Below are positions 36,684 to 44,438 of a stretch of 64,000 nt of DNA, one piece after another. Position numbers and translations under genes: made by a program. The DNA is taken from positions 124,001-188,000 of the forward strand of contig NZ_FOHJ01000002.1 in the NCBI RefSeq assembly GCF_900111405.1. Direction: 5' to 3'. Under the pieces are notes generated by a model. That model saw nothing but the letters and a program-made list of their open reading frames with translations. It searched no databases and was not told the DNA's origin. Within the stretch, counting starts at the first letter, position 1. Every line of letters begins with the position of its first letter. The DNA comes from Salinibacillus kushneri. GTDB lineage: Bacteria > Bacillota > Bacilli > Bacillales > Alkalibacillaceae.

Positions 36684-37460
36684 TTGAGTTTAATTCAGGA
36701 TTTGTTCCAACTGGATGGGAAAGTAGCAATCGTAACGGGGGGTGGCCGTGGTCTTGGAAGACAAATTGCTCTGGCATACGCAGATGCTGGAGCAAAAGTT
36801 GTAATTTGCTCGCGTAAGGTTGAGAATTGTGAAGTGACAGCTAAAGAGATTGAAAAAATAGGTGGGGAAGTTTTAGCTCTTCCGTGTGATGTGAAAGAGC
36901 CGGACCAAGTGCAGAATGTAGTGGGCCAAACGATAGAGAAATTTGGGAAAATTGATATTCTTGTTAATAATAGTGGGGCATCCTGGGGGGCACCCGTTTT
37001 AGAAATGCCGCTTGATGCCTGGTATAAGGTGATGAATGTCAATGTAACCGGTACTTTCCTCATGTCTCAGGCTGTAGGAAAGTATATGGTCGAGCAGGAG
37101 AGTGGAAAAATTATTAATCTATCATCAATCGCTGGTTTAAGAGGTGTTGATCCACGTGTCATGGATGCTGTTGGCTATAACGCTAGTAAGGGTGCCATTA
37201 TTACAATGACAAAGGATTTAGCAGCCAAATGGGGACCCTATAACGTTCATGTCAATTGCATTGCACCAGGATTTATTCCAACGAAAATGTCCAAGGGAGT
37301 GTTAGAAAAAGGAGGCGGAGTAGTATCTGAATTAACACCATTACGCCGTCTGGGCAAGGAGGAAGAAATTCAAGGGATTGCATTGTTTTTAGCTTCACAA
37401 GCATCCAGTTATATCACAGGTGAAACGATTTCTATTGATGGTGGAATGAGTGCTACATAA
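36684..37460 (+). CDS. Short-chain dehydrogenase, acyl/hydroxyacyl type
   Basis: The 258-residue SDR shows VAIVTGGGRGLGRQ, NNSGASWG, the catalytic Ser in IINLSSIAG, GYNASKGAI (Tyr-xxx-Lys) and GETISIDGG. It starts at TTG after GGGGAGGAG. First gene of an operon with an acyl-CoA ligase, a TetR regulator and a thioesterase, it probably reduces or oxidises a 3-oxo/3-hydroxyacyl group. Sugar substrates are less likely in this context. Confidence 0.82.
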   Translation: MSLIQDLFQLDGKVAIVTGGGRGLGRQIALAYADAGAKVVICSRKVENCEVTAKEIEKIGGEVLALPCDVKEPDQVQNVVGQTIEKFGKIDILVNNSGASWGAPVLEMPLDAWYKVMNVNVTGTFLMSQAVGKYMVEQESGKIINLSSIAGLRGVDPRVMDAVGYNASKGAIITMTKDLAAKWGPYNVHVNCIAPGFIPTKMSKGVLEKGGGVVSELTPLRRLGKEEEIQGIALFLASQASSYITGETISIDGGMSAT

Positions 37461-37481
37461 AATATCTGAGGAGGAATGAAT

Positions 37482-39083
37482 ATGGAAAAGGTATGGAAAA
37501 AGCATTATCCGGATCATCTTAAAAGTGAGATTGAGATTCCAGAGCTTGCTACAACAGATATGCTGCAGCAGACAATCAAAAAGTTTGGTGACCATAAGGC
37601 CATTCATTTTTATGGAAGGGAGATGACCTATAAAGAACTTGGCAAGCAGGCAGAGGCTTTTGCTTCCAGGCTTCAAGAGGATGGTGTTTCAAAGGGTGAT
37701 CGTGTTGCCTTGATGCTTCCCAATTGTCCGCAGTATGTCATAAGCTACTATGGCATCCTTCAAGCGGGAGGAACGGTTACTCAAGTAAACCCAATGCTAG
37801 TTGGTGGTGAGCTTGAGTATATTTTAAACGATTCGGGTGCAAAAACTATAGTGATTTATAAGCCGCTTCTTCCAGTATTGAATCAGATCATTGATCAAAC
37901 AGATGTTGAGAAGGTTATTCAGGTAAGTCTGGGTGATGAAACTACAGAAGATGACTTAGCGGTTGAATTTACCGATTATATAAAGCAGGCCTCCAACCCT
38001 CCGAATCCAGTTGGTATTGATCCAGAAGAGGACATTGCTGTTTTACAATATACAGGAGGCACAACAGGTAGATCAAAAGGAGCCATGCTCACCCACCGAA
38101 ACATTGTCACAAACACTATTCAGGCCTATGAATTTTTTAAAGATGAAATCGAAATTGGAAATGAACGTTCCCTAACCGTTATTCCTCTCTTTCATGTGTT
38201 TGGTATGACATCTGGTATGAATCTCTCCGTCTATACAGCTGCTATGAATATTATACTTCCTAAGTTTGAAATAGAAGAAGTTCTGCAAACAATCAAAAAC
38301 CTCAAACCAACATCTTTTCCAGGTGTACCAACCATGTATGTAGCCCTTAACAGTCATCCGAAAGCAGAAGAATATGGACTTGACAGTATCAAAATTTGTA
38401 ATAGCGGAAGTGCTCCAATGCCGGGCGAATTAATGCGTTCGTTTGAAGCTAAAACAGGAGCCAAAATCTTAGAAGGATATGGGTTGACTGAGGCTTCTCC
38501 AACCACTCACTGTAACCCAATGTTCTCAAAACGGAAGCCTGGAAGTATAGGTATTGGTGTTCCTTCAACGGATTATAAAGTAGTGGATCTTAGCGATGGT
38601 ACAACTGAAGTTCCTTATGGAGAAACCGGTGAGTTAATTATCAAGGGGCCTCAGGTAATGAAGGGATATTGGAATATGCCTGAAGAGACAGCGGATACCT
38701 TACGTGACGGCTGGCTTTACACAGGTGATCTTGCACGTATGGATGAAGATGGATACGCTTACATTGTGGATCGGAAAAAAGATATGATTATTGCGAGTGG
38801 CTATAATGTTTATCCTCGCGATGTTGAAGAAGTTCTATATGAACATCCTGCTGTTCAGGAGGCTGTAGTTGTAGGGGTACCAGATGAATATCGTGGGGAA
38901 ACCGTAAAAGCCGTTCTCGTCTTAAATGAGGGACAAAGTACTACGGAAGAAGAAATCATTGCGTATTGCCGGGAACATTTAGCGGCATATAAAATCCCCC
39001 GTATGGTTGATTTTAGAGAGGAATTGCCCAAAACCAATGTTGGTAAAATTTTGCGACGAAAAGTAAGAGAAGAAATGGCGTAA
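37482..39083 (+). CDS. Long-chain fatty acid-CoA ligase (AMP-forming)
   Basis: The 533-residue adenylate-forming enzyme has the P-loop YTGGTTGRSKGAML (about 170-183), YGLTEASPTTH, the adenylation Asp in YTGDLA, and DRKKDMIIASGYNVYPRDVEE with the C-terminal Lys in TNVGKILRR. It activates fatty acids with ATP and CoA. ATG at 37482 lies seven bases after AGGAGG; an ATG two codons earlier touches the binding site. It follows the SDR by 21 bases. Confidence 0.92.
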   Translation: MEKVWKKHYPDHLKSEIEIPELATTDMLQQTIKKFGDHKAIHFYGREMTYKELGKQAEAFASRLQEDGVSKGDRVALMLPNCPQYVISYYGILQAGGTVTQVNPMLVGGELEYILNDSGAKTIVIYKPLLPVLNQIIDQTDVEKVIQVSLGDETTEDDLAVEFTDYIKQASNPPNPVGIDPEEDIAVLQYTGGTTGRSKGAMLTHRNIVTNTIQAYEFFKDEIEIGNERSLTVIPLFHVFGMTSGMNLSVYTAAMNIILPKFEIEEVLQTIKNLKPTSFPGVPTMYVALNSHPKAEEYGLDSIKICNSGSAPMPGELMRSFEAKTGAKILEGYGLTEASPTTHCNPMFSKRKPGSIGIGVPSTDYKVVDLSDGTTEVPYGETGELIIKGPQVMKGYWNMPEETADTLRDGWLYTGDLARMDEDGYAYIVDRKKDMIIASGYNVYPRDVEEVLYEHPAVQEAVVVGVPDEYRGETVKAVLVLNEGQSTTEEEIIAYCREHLAAYKIPRMVDFREELPKTNVGKILRRKVREEMA

Positions 39084-39130
39084 CCCTCTATTTTTAGTAG
39101 ATTCTTTTAAAGAAGCCTGGAGGGTTGCAA

Positions 39131-39700
39131 ATGAAAGATCAAATTATTAAATCTTGTATAGAGTGCTTTGAGAAAAACGGCTTTATCGAAACTTCCATTC
39201 AAGATGTTGTAGACCAGATAGGTGTTACTAAGGGGACGTTTTACTACTATTTTAAAAGCAAGGAACAGGTCCTGATGACGATTCATCGCAAATATATTGA
39301 CACGTTATTACAACAACAGCAGCAGGTGATGGATGACACGACACTTACCTATAAAGAAAAGCTTGAAGGTCTGGTAAGGGTACTGATAACCAATATTACG
39401 CCTTTAGGTAACAGTGCGCGTGTATTTCATCGTGAATATCGTCATTTAAATGAGGAGCATATGAGTGAAGTGCGAACAAAACGAAATCAGGTACGAACCG
39501 CTATGGAAAAGGTGATACGTGATGGAATAAAAGCTAAGGAATTTCGACGTGATATTCAAGCGGATATTGTTACTCTTGGTATATTAGGGGCGTGTAATTG
39601 GAGTTATCAATGGTTTCAGTCTGATGGTGTTTTTACTGATTCTGAAGTAGCAAGTATATTTATTGATATGATTTGTCAGGGGATTGAAGATTCTGTATAG
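39131..39700 (+). CDS. TetR-family regulator of the acyl-CoA operon
   Basis: The 189-residue protein has the TetR helix-turn-helix: EKNGFIETSIQDVVDQIGVTKGTFYYYFKSKEQVL, here given by its landmarks TSIQDVVDQIGV and GTFYYYFKSKE. The C-terminal ligand domain is FadR-like in length. Autoregulation by the palindrome at 36598-36615 is expected; the inducer is probably an acyl-CoA. ATG at 39131 has GGAGG upstream. It lies 47 bases after the ligase gene. Confidence 0.87.
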   Translation: MKDQIIKSCIECFEKNGFIETSIQDVVDQIGVTKGTFYYYFKSKEQVLMTIHRKYIDTLLQQQQQVMDDTTLTYKEKLEGLVRVLITNITPLGNSARVFHREYRHLNEEHMSEVRTKRNQVRTAMEKVIRDGIKAKEFRRDIQADIVTLGILGACNWSYQWFQSDGVFTDSEVASIFIDMICQGIEDSV

Positions 39701-39742
39701 AAAAAGCCTATGAATGGGTTGAATAAGAAGAGAGGTGTTCGT

Positions 39743-40159
39743 TTGAAACATGAATGTAAAGTAAAGGTAAGAGCAAGCGAAACAGATGCCTTAGGCCATG
39801 TGAGTAATATCAGTTATTTTATTTATTTAGAAGAGGCGCGCATTGAAATGTTTAAAGATTTAGGAGAGCTTCTAGATATGGAGTCATGGCCATTTATTCT
39901 TGCATCTACTTCCTGTGATTTTAAACAGCAGGCGTATTTTGATGAGGTCATGACGATTCGTACGTATGTAAGTAAAATGGGAAACTCCAGCTTTCATTTA
40001 CGACACAAATTTGTAAATGAAAGAGGACTGATTGCTGAAGGTACAGCGATTATGGTTTATTTTGATTTTAACAAGCAAAAGACTACCTCTATACCAGATT
40101 CTGTTCGACAAAAGCTTGAGCCTTATATAGAGGAGAATGTGGTGCAAGGGAAAAGATAA
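39743..40159 (+). CDS. Hotdog-fold acyl-CoA thioesterase (4HBT family)
   Basis: About 138 residues. The motif ASETDALGHVSNISYFIYLEEAR carries the Asp and the GHVSN turn of 4-hydroxybenzoyl-CoA thioesterase relatives (active-site Asp near residue 14). TTG at 39743 is chosen for AGAGGTG five bases upstream. It ends the operon and would release fatty acid from CoA. Substrate length is unknown. Confidence 0.85.
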   Translation: MKHECKVKVRASETDALGHVSNISYFIYLEEARIEMFKDLGELLDMESWPFILASTSCDFKQQAYFDEVMTIRTYVSKMGNSSFHLRHKFVNERGLIAEGTAIMVYFDFNKQKTTSIPDSVRQKLEPYIEENVVQGKR

Positions 40160-40248
40160 AGAGATATATTTTAGTGGATATGGATTAAATAAAATATGAT
40201 GGGAGAAAGATGGTGACCCAAAAATTAGAGTTTTCATTATCAACGGGT

Positions 40249-40298
40249 TGGCTGGTTTTGAGTTCAATATTGTATTGAACTTAAACCAGTCATTTTTT
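40249..40298 (+). terminator. Intrinsic terminator of the acyl-CoA operon
   Basis: CTGGTTTTGAGTTCAAT pairs with ATTGAACTTAAACCAG (small bulge) around a short loop, and six T follow. It ends the operon from 36684. Nothing more is seen up to 40450. Confidence 0.85.
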
Positions 40299-40450
40299 CT
40301 TACATTCGTTCGTTATTGTAGTAATAAATGTATTCCTTATTCTCTTTTGCTTCAGTTCACTATTGGATGAGCAAAATTAGAAGGTTTTACTAGTTAATGG
40401 TATTATTTTACAATATATGGTTTGTGCTAATAAAAAAAAGGAATTTTATT

Positions 40451-40900
40451 ATGTTTGGACTTTACATGTCAATTATTCTTTTTAATGTTGTTGCATTCAA
40501 AACCAATAAATCATTAGCTGCTAAACAAATTGCACACATATGGACTTTTACAATTGCGTTTCAAAGTAGTTTCGATATTTACATAGACATAAAATATCAT
40601 GCTTACTGGTATTTTGAAAAAGCAGTTGACTGGAATTCCTTACCCGCCCATTTAGTGTTACTTCCACCTATTAATACGATGTTTTTAAGTTGGTATCCAC
40701 TTCATAGTCCATTATTGAAGCAAATACGGTACTTCTTTTATTGGGAAATTACCCTGTTGATATATGAGTTTATTACCTTATTGCCGGAACCATGGGGTTA
40801 TTTTTATTATGGATGGTGGCATTTGGGCTATTCAGCAGTTTTAAACCCGGTACTCTTAATCATTTTATTACTATATTTCAAGAAATTTATTAAAGAATGA
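40451..40900 (+). CDS. CBO0543-type membrane protein
   Basis: About 149 residues with four membrane helices. Landmarks are WTFTIAFQSSFDIYIDIKYHAYWYF and VDWNSLPAHLVLLPPINTMFL (each named only by its core YHAYWYF and LPPINTMF), the pattern of the CBO0543 family found in Bacilli and Clostridia. ATG at 40451 follows AAGGAA; an earlier ATG at 40397 in frame has no binding site. Function unknown. Base composition is very AT-rich. Confidence 0.7.
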   Translation: MFGLYMSIILFNVVAFKTNKSLAAKQIAHIWTFTIAFQSSFDIYIDIKYHAYWYFEKAVDWNSLPAHLVLLPPINTMFLSWYPLHSPLLKQIRYFFYWEITLLIYEFITLLPEPWGYFYYGWWHLGYSAVLNPVLLIILLLYFKKFIKE

Positions 40901-41098
40901 TATGGGAAAATGATTTAAAACTGTATGGAAACAGGGGAAAAAGGGAGATGTTTGATGATAAGACGGAAGATTCTTCGTGCATTTTTTCTCCTTGTGAATA
41001 CTAACATTTTTCTGATTGGTGATTGCAGCGAATAAATACTGAGAATAAAAGGTTATCCATGATACAATATATGAAAAATTTAAAATGGAGAGGATAAC

Positions 41099-41914
41099 AT
41101 GCTGACCGATTATCATGTACATATGGCTGAAACTGGGGAATTCACAACAGAGTATTTGAAGGAATATTTACAACAAGCAAAAGAGAAAGGTATTGAGGAA
41201 TTGGGCATTTCAGAGCATGCCTATTTCTTTAACGAGACTAAGGATATTATCTCAAACCCGTGGATTGATAATCGACGTGGGTTAAACTTCAAAGACTACC
41301 AGGCGTTTTTTGATCAGGCAAGAGCGGAAGGCCTTAAAGTGAAAATGGGGATTGAAATGGATTACACCCCAGGTAAGGAAAAGGAAATGGAGCAGTTTAT
41401 CAAGGCTCATCCCTTTGATTATGTGATTGGATCGGTTCATTGGATTGGTGATTGGGGAATTGATTTAGCCATTTATCGTGATGAATACGAAAAGCGGGAC
41501 ATTTATGAAGCCTATGAACAGTATTTTGACCAGATTGTTACTTTAGCTGAATCCAGACTGTTTGATTTTGTCGGGCACATTGATTTAATAAAAATTTTCT
41601 CCTATAAGCCTGACAATCAAAATTTTGTGGAAAAACAATATGACCGGGCCGTTGAAGCTTTAGCCAAATCGGGCACTTGTATAGAAATCAGTACAGCAGG
41701 TTTTCGCAAGCCTGTTGGTGAAATTTATCCAGACCCAATACTGCTCAAAAAATGCTATGATGCTGGCGTTGGCATTGTGACATGTTCTGATGCCCATGCA
41801 CCGAAACATGTAGGCTATGCGTTTGATCAGTCCCTTGAATTGGCACGTTCGGTTGGGTATCAGGAGATTCAGGTGTTTAGTAAACGGAAGAGAGAGACTT
41901 ATTCCTTAGATTGA
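41099..41914 (+). CDS. hisJ: Histidinol-phosphatase, PHP family
   Basis: The 271-residue metallo-phosphoesterase begins MLTDYHVHMAE, the HxH metal site of the PHP domain, and continues with ISEHAYFF, GIEMDYTPG, IGSVHWIGDW, FVGHIDLIK and CSDAHAPKHVG, all metal-ligand segments. Length equals Bacillus HisJ. It removes phosphate from histidinol phosphate in histidine synthesis. No other his gene is near, which is common in Bacilli. GGAGAGG precedes the ATG. Confidence 0.88.
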   Translation: MLTDYHVHMAETGEFTTEYLKEYLQQAKEKGIEELGISEHAYFFNETKDIISNPWIDNRRGLNFKDYQAFFDQARAEGLKVKMGIEMDYTPGKEKEMEQFIKAHPFDYVIGSVHWIGDWGIDLAIYRDEYEKRDIYEAYEQYFDQIVTLAESRLFDFVGHIDLIKIFSYKPDNQNFVEKQYDRAVEALAKSGTCIEISTAGFRKPVGEIYPDPILLKKCYDAGVGIVTCSDAHAPKHVGYAFDQSLELARSVGYQEIQVFSKRKRETYSLD

Positions 41915-41967
41915 TTGGTGTCAAGGAATCATATTAGTTGTCGTTACACGCTTTAATGACAAACCAT

Positions 41968-42004
41968 GCACGTGGACTCATAATGTATTCACGTGCTTTT
42001 TTTC
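41968..42004 (+). terminator. Intrinsic terminator
   Basis: GCACGTG pairs with CACGTGC around a 15-base loop, followed by seven T. Confidence 0.82.
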
Positions 42005-42152
42005 TTCTTATAACCGTACATTTTAATATATAAAGTTAAACAACATTTAGAAAATTGTGTGCTAAGATAACTGTAGATTAACGTAATTTACCATCTGAAT
42101 AAGCATACAAACTCAATTGCTGAAAAAGATACATATAGAGGGTGTTTGATCT

Positions 42153-43154
42153 ATGATAAAACCAGAGGTATTAAAAGAAGGAGACACAATTGGAATTATT
42201 ACACCATCCACACCAGCACCTGTAAAATTTAAACAGAGGTATGAAAGAGGATTGAGATTCCTTCAAAAACTTGGCTATGAAATTGTTGAAGGCAGTTGTT
42301 CAAATAAGAGTCAGGCGTATCGTTCTGGAACGATAAAAGATAGAGTGAATGAATTCAATGAACTCATTCATAATCCTGAAGTGAAAGCGATTATAAGTAC
42401 GATAGGTGGAACAAATTCAAATTCCTTATTACCCTACATGGATTATGAATATCTAAAGGATCATCCCAAAATTATTATGGGCTATAGTGATGTAACATCC
42501 CTTCTCTTGGGTATTTATACAAAAATTGGACTTGTCACCTTTTATGGACCAGCCATTATCCCGTCCTTCGGTGAATACCCTGACATGCTTCCAAAAGGAG
42601 TGGAGTATTTCAAAAATATAGTCACAAAACAAAAATCTGCACCATATACGCTTGAAATTCCAAATGAGTGGACAGATGAAATGCTTGATTGGAACACCCA
42701 AACGAGAGCTAAAAAGATGTATGAAAACAGAGGCTGGACTTGTTTGAGAAAAGGTAAAGCATCAGGTAAATTAGTTGGTGGAAATTTGAATACCATGTCT
42801 GGATTCCTAAATTCCCAATACTTTCCTGACCTGACGGGATCAATTTTATTTATAGAAGATTCATATAAGGACATGGCACTAGAGGAACGACTTTTTAGTA
42901 TGTTAAAAGTTTCTGGTATCTTTGATAAGATTAGCGGTTTAATTGTGGGGAAGCATGAACAGTTTGATGATTTAAACGCCCCTTTCACTTTAAATGAACT
43001 GTTGCTTGAGGTTATAGGGGATACCAACATCCCTATCCTGACAAATGTTGATATCGGACATACCTTTCCATCACATGTTTTTCCTATAGGGATAAACATA
43101 GAATTAGATGCTGAACAAGGCAAAATCACCTTTATGGAAGACGGGGTTTTATAA
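42153..43154 (+). CDS. S66-family peptidase, LD-carboxypeptidase/MccF-like
   Basis: The 333-residue serine peptidase has GDTIGIITPSTPAP at its start, STIGGTNSNSLLPYMDY, the nucleophile IMGYSDVTSLLLG, the Glu in LFIEDSYKD and the His near VDIGHTFPSHVFPIG. Family members trim L,D-peptides from muropeptides or cleave microcin C-like peptidyl nucleotides (MccF). The choice cannot be made here. There is no signal peptide. It is followed by a damaged gene remnant. Confidence 0.85.
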   Translation: MIKPEVLKEGDTIGIITPSTPAPVKFKQRYERGLRFLQKLGYEIVEGSCSNKSQAYRSGTIKDRVNEFNELIHNPEVKAIISTIGGTNSNSLLPYMDYEYLKDHPKIIMGYSDVTSLLLGIYTKIGLVTFYGPAIIPSFGEYPDMLPKGVEYFKNIVTKQKSAPYTLEIPNEWTDEMLDWNTQTRAKKMYENRGWTCLRKGKASGKLVGGNLNTMSGFLNSQYFPDLTGSILFIEDSYKDMALEERLFSMLKVSGIFDKISGLIVGKHEQFDDLNAPFTLNELLLEVIGDTNIPILTNVDIGHTFPSHVFPIGINIELDAEQGKITFMEDGVL

Positions 43155-43181
43155 AAAATTTCAACAAAGGAGTTAGATAGG

Positions 43182-43388
43182 ATTAGTTTACTTAATCTCG
43201 GGAGTGTCGTGCTTGGACTAATTTCCTGGACACTTCCTGTTGTTCATGCCATACGAAATAATAAGCGTAGGCGTAGGAATGGGGTCACTTTTTCCATTAG
43301 GAGCATCATTGCCTGTGCAACTGCGCTATGTTTCCAAATATTCTATACCTATCATCTCGTAAAGATAGTGAGAGTGCATTTTGTTTAG
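43182..43388 (+). pseudogene. Truncated small membrane protein gene
   Basis: After AAAGGAG (43166-43172) a frame reads ISLLNLGSVVLGLISWTLPV, then TFSIRSIIACATALCFQIFYTYHLVKI, and stops early at 43388. I recall roughly 100-residue Bacillus proteins with this N-terminus that continue with further helices after the LVKI segment. No ATG, GTG or TTG stands at the expected start; the codon is ATT or a changed AGG. The downstream half is missing and replaced by the 3' end of the small gene on the other strand. I read it as a remnant left by a deletion. Confidence 0.45.
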
Positions 43389-43491
43389 CTTCTTTTAAGA
43401 CAGAATTTCTTTTAGAATATGTAATCATGGACATTTTACTCATGGCGAATAATAATAGACAAATGGCAACAATGAGGAATAGAAAGTCCAT
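43306..43491 (-). CDS. Small membrane protein, unknown
   Basis: The 61-residue frame starts at ATG 43491, eight bases after a textbook AAAGGAGGT. It has one N-terminal membrane helix (FLFLIVAICLLLFAM, residues 3-17) and a basic tail. The last 15-25 residues overlap the truncated gene on the plus strand, so the original C-terminus may be lost. The ribosome binding site is the main evidence that it is expressed. Confidence 0.55.
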   Translation of the reverse strand: MDFLFLIVAICLLLFAMSKMSMITYSKRNSVLKEAKQNALSLSLRDDRYRIFGNIAQLHRQ

Positions 43492-43556
43492 GTGTAAGAC
43501 CTCCTTTGTATTTATGACACGATTTTCAATTAGTAATCATGCCCTGCACTTTCATT

Positions 43557-43889
43557 TTAATTTTCGGCTTTTTTCTTTTTATAGGAACCTATTAAGCTTG
43601 CATCATCTTCAGGATTTTTATCTTTTTTGGTCAACAAACCAACAATCCAGATGACAGGTCCAACTAACATTAAACAACAGCCAACAGCCGCCCCTAAAAA
43701 TGCTCCGCCGATTCCGAAAAAGCCGCCAAACAGTATAACGGATGGAAAAAAGAGCAGGATACCAGCTATTGTAGATATCCAACCAAATCTTATTCTACTT
43801 TTACGATTTTCCGGGATAGTTGCTAAAATAATTGTCACCAAAAATATTACAAAAATAGCCATAATAAGTCCTGTATATACATATCCCAT
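43557..43889 (-). CDS. Small membrane protein with three helices, unknown
   Basis: The 110-residue protein begins MGYVYTGLIMAIFVIFLV after AGAGGTGATGTA. Helices lie at about 3-25, 37-57 and 59-85; the second and third are rich in Gly and Phe, and the C-terminus is charged (KKKKAEN). A longer frame to 44111 runs through a GC-rich repeat and has no binding site. The family is not recognised. Confidence 0.65.
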   Translation of the reverse strand: MGYVYTGLIMAIFVIFLVTIILATIPENRKSRIRFGWISTIAGILLFFPSVILFGGFFGIGGAFLGAAVGCCLMLVGPVIWIVGLLTKKDKNPEDDASLIGSYKKKKAEN

Positions 43890-43984
43890 TACATCACCTC
43901 TTCGAAATAGTAAATAAGCAAAAAAAGTTAGATAAGGCATTTTAATTACGGCTATGTTAAAGCTTATTGAAGGTTTTCTGCCAA

Positions 43985-44105
43985 GTTGATTGGAGCTGAA
44001 GTGCACAATACTCCTGTGGCAAGAGCGGTATACGGGGCCCTGGGCCGATGCCGAGGAGGCTCCCGGACCGCCCGCGGAAATCGAGCGCACTGGAGTGGAA
44101 ATAAC
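43985..44105. repeat. GC-rich Bacillaceae-type intergenic repeat
   Basis: This block is far richer in GC than its surroundings. It reads GGAGCTGAAGTGCACAATACTCCTG, then CGGTATACGGGGCCCTG, CGAGGAGGCTCCCGGACCGCCCGCGG and ends CGAGCGCACTGGAGTGGAAAT (only landmarks are meant). The outer parts can pair (CACTCCAGTGCGC against GGAGCTGAAGTGCAC). I recall close relatives scattered in Bacillus, Virgibacillus and similar genomes. One copy is seen here, 100 bases upstream of the small membrane protein gene. Confidence 0.65.
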
Positions 44106-44184
44106 ACCCATGTTTAACAGAGCCTTAATTATAAAGAATGTACATTCATTTATGATGTTTTACTCTTGAATAATACATTATCTA

Positions 44185-44268
44185 ACCTATTTTAAAAATA
44201 ATTAAGCCAGTTTTAAAAATAATTAAGCCGATTTTAAAAGTTATTGAGCTAATATTTACTGAATTTAT
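44185..44268. repeat. 21-base tandem array 4 (AAGCCGATTTT type)
   Basis: Units beginning AACCTATTTT (44185), AAGCCAGTTTT (44205), AAGCCGATTTT (44226) and GAGCTAATATTT (44247) follow one another at 21-base steps; two neighbouring units are nearly identical over 17 bases, and later ones diverge. The period is the same as in the GACNGAAT arrays and the core AGCCGATTT is similar to GACCGAATTT. Bases from 44270 to 44438 show only AT-rich sequence. Confidence 0.65.
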
Positions 44269-44438
44269 CCATCTTTTAATAGATTAGTCCGTTAAGGTAT
44301 CTTTTCATTGTAAACGATATTCATTAATCTCTTATATATATCTGGCTGTTGTTTTGTGAATTTTAATTTTTACTATTTATGCCTTAGTTTTATTAAATAA
44401 GGCCATCTTACCACAGAATCACGCTGCACAAGACATGT

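Noticed and set aside
43890-44111. N-terminal extension of the small membrane protein at 43557
   Set aside because: The extra 74 codons translate a GC-rich repeat; the ATG at 43889 has a good binding site.
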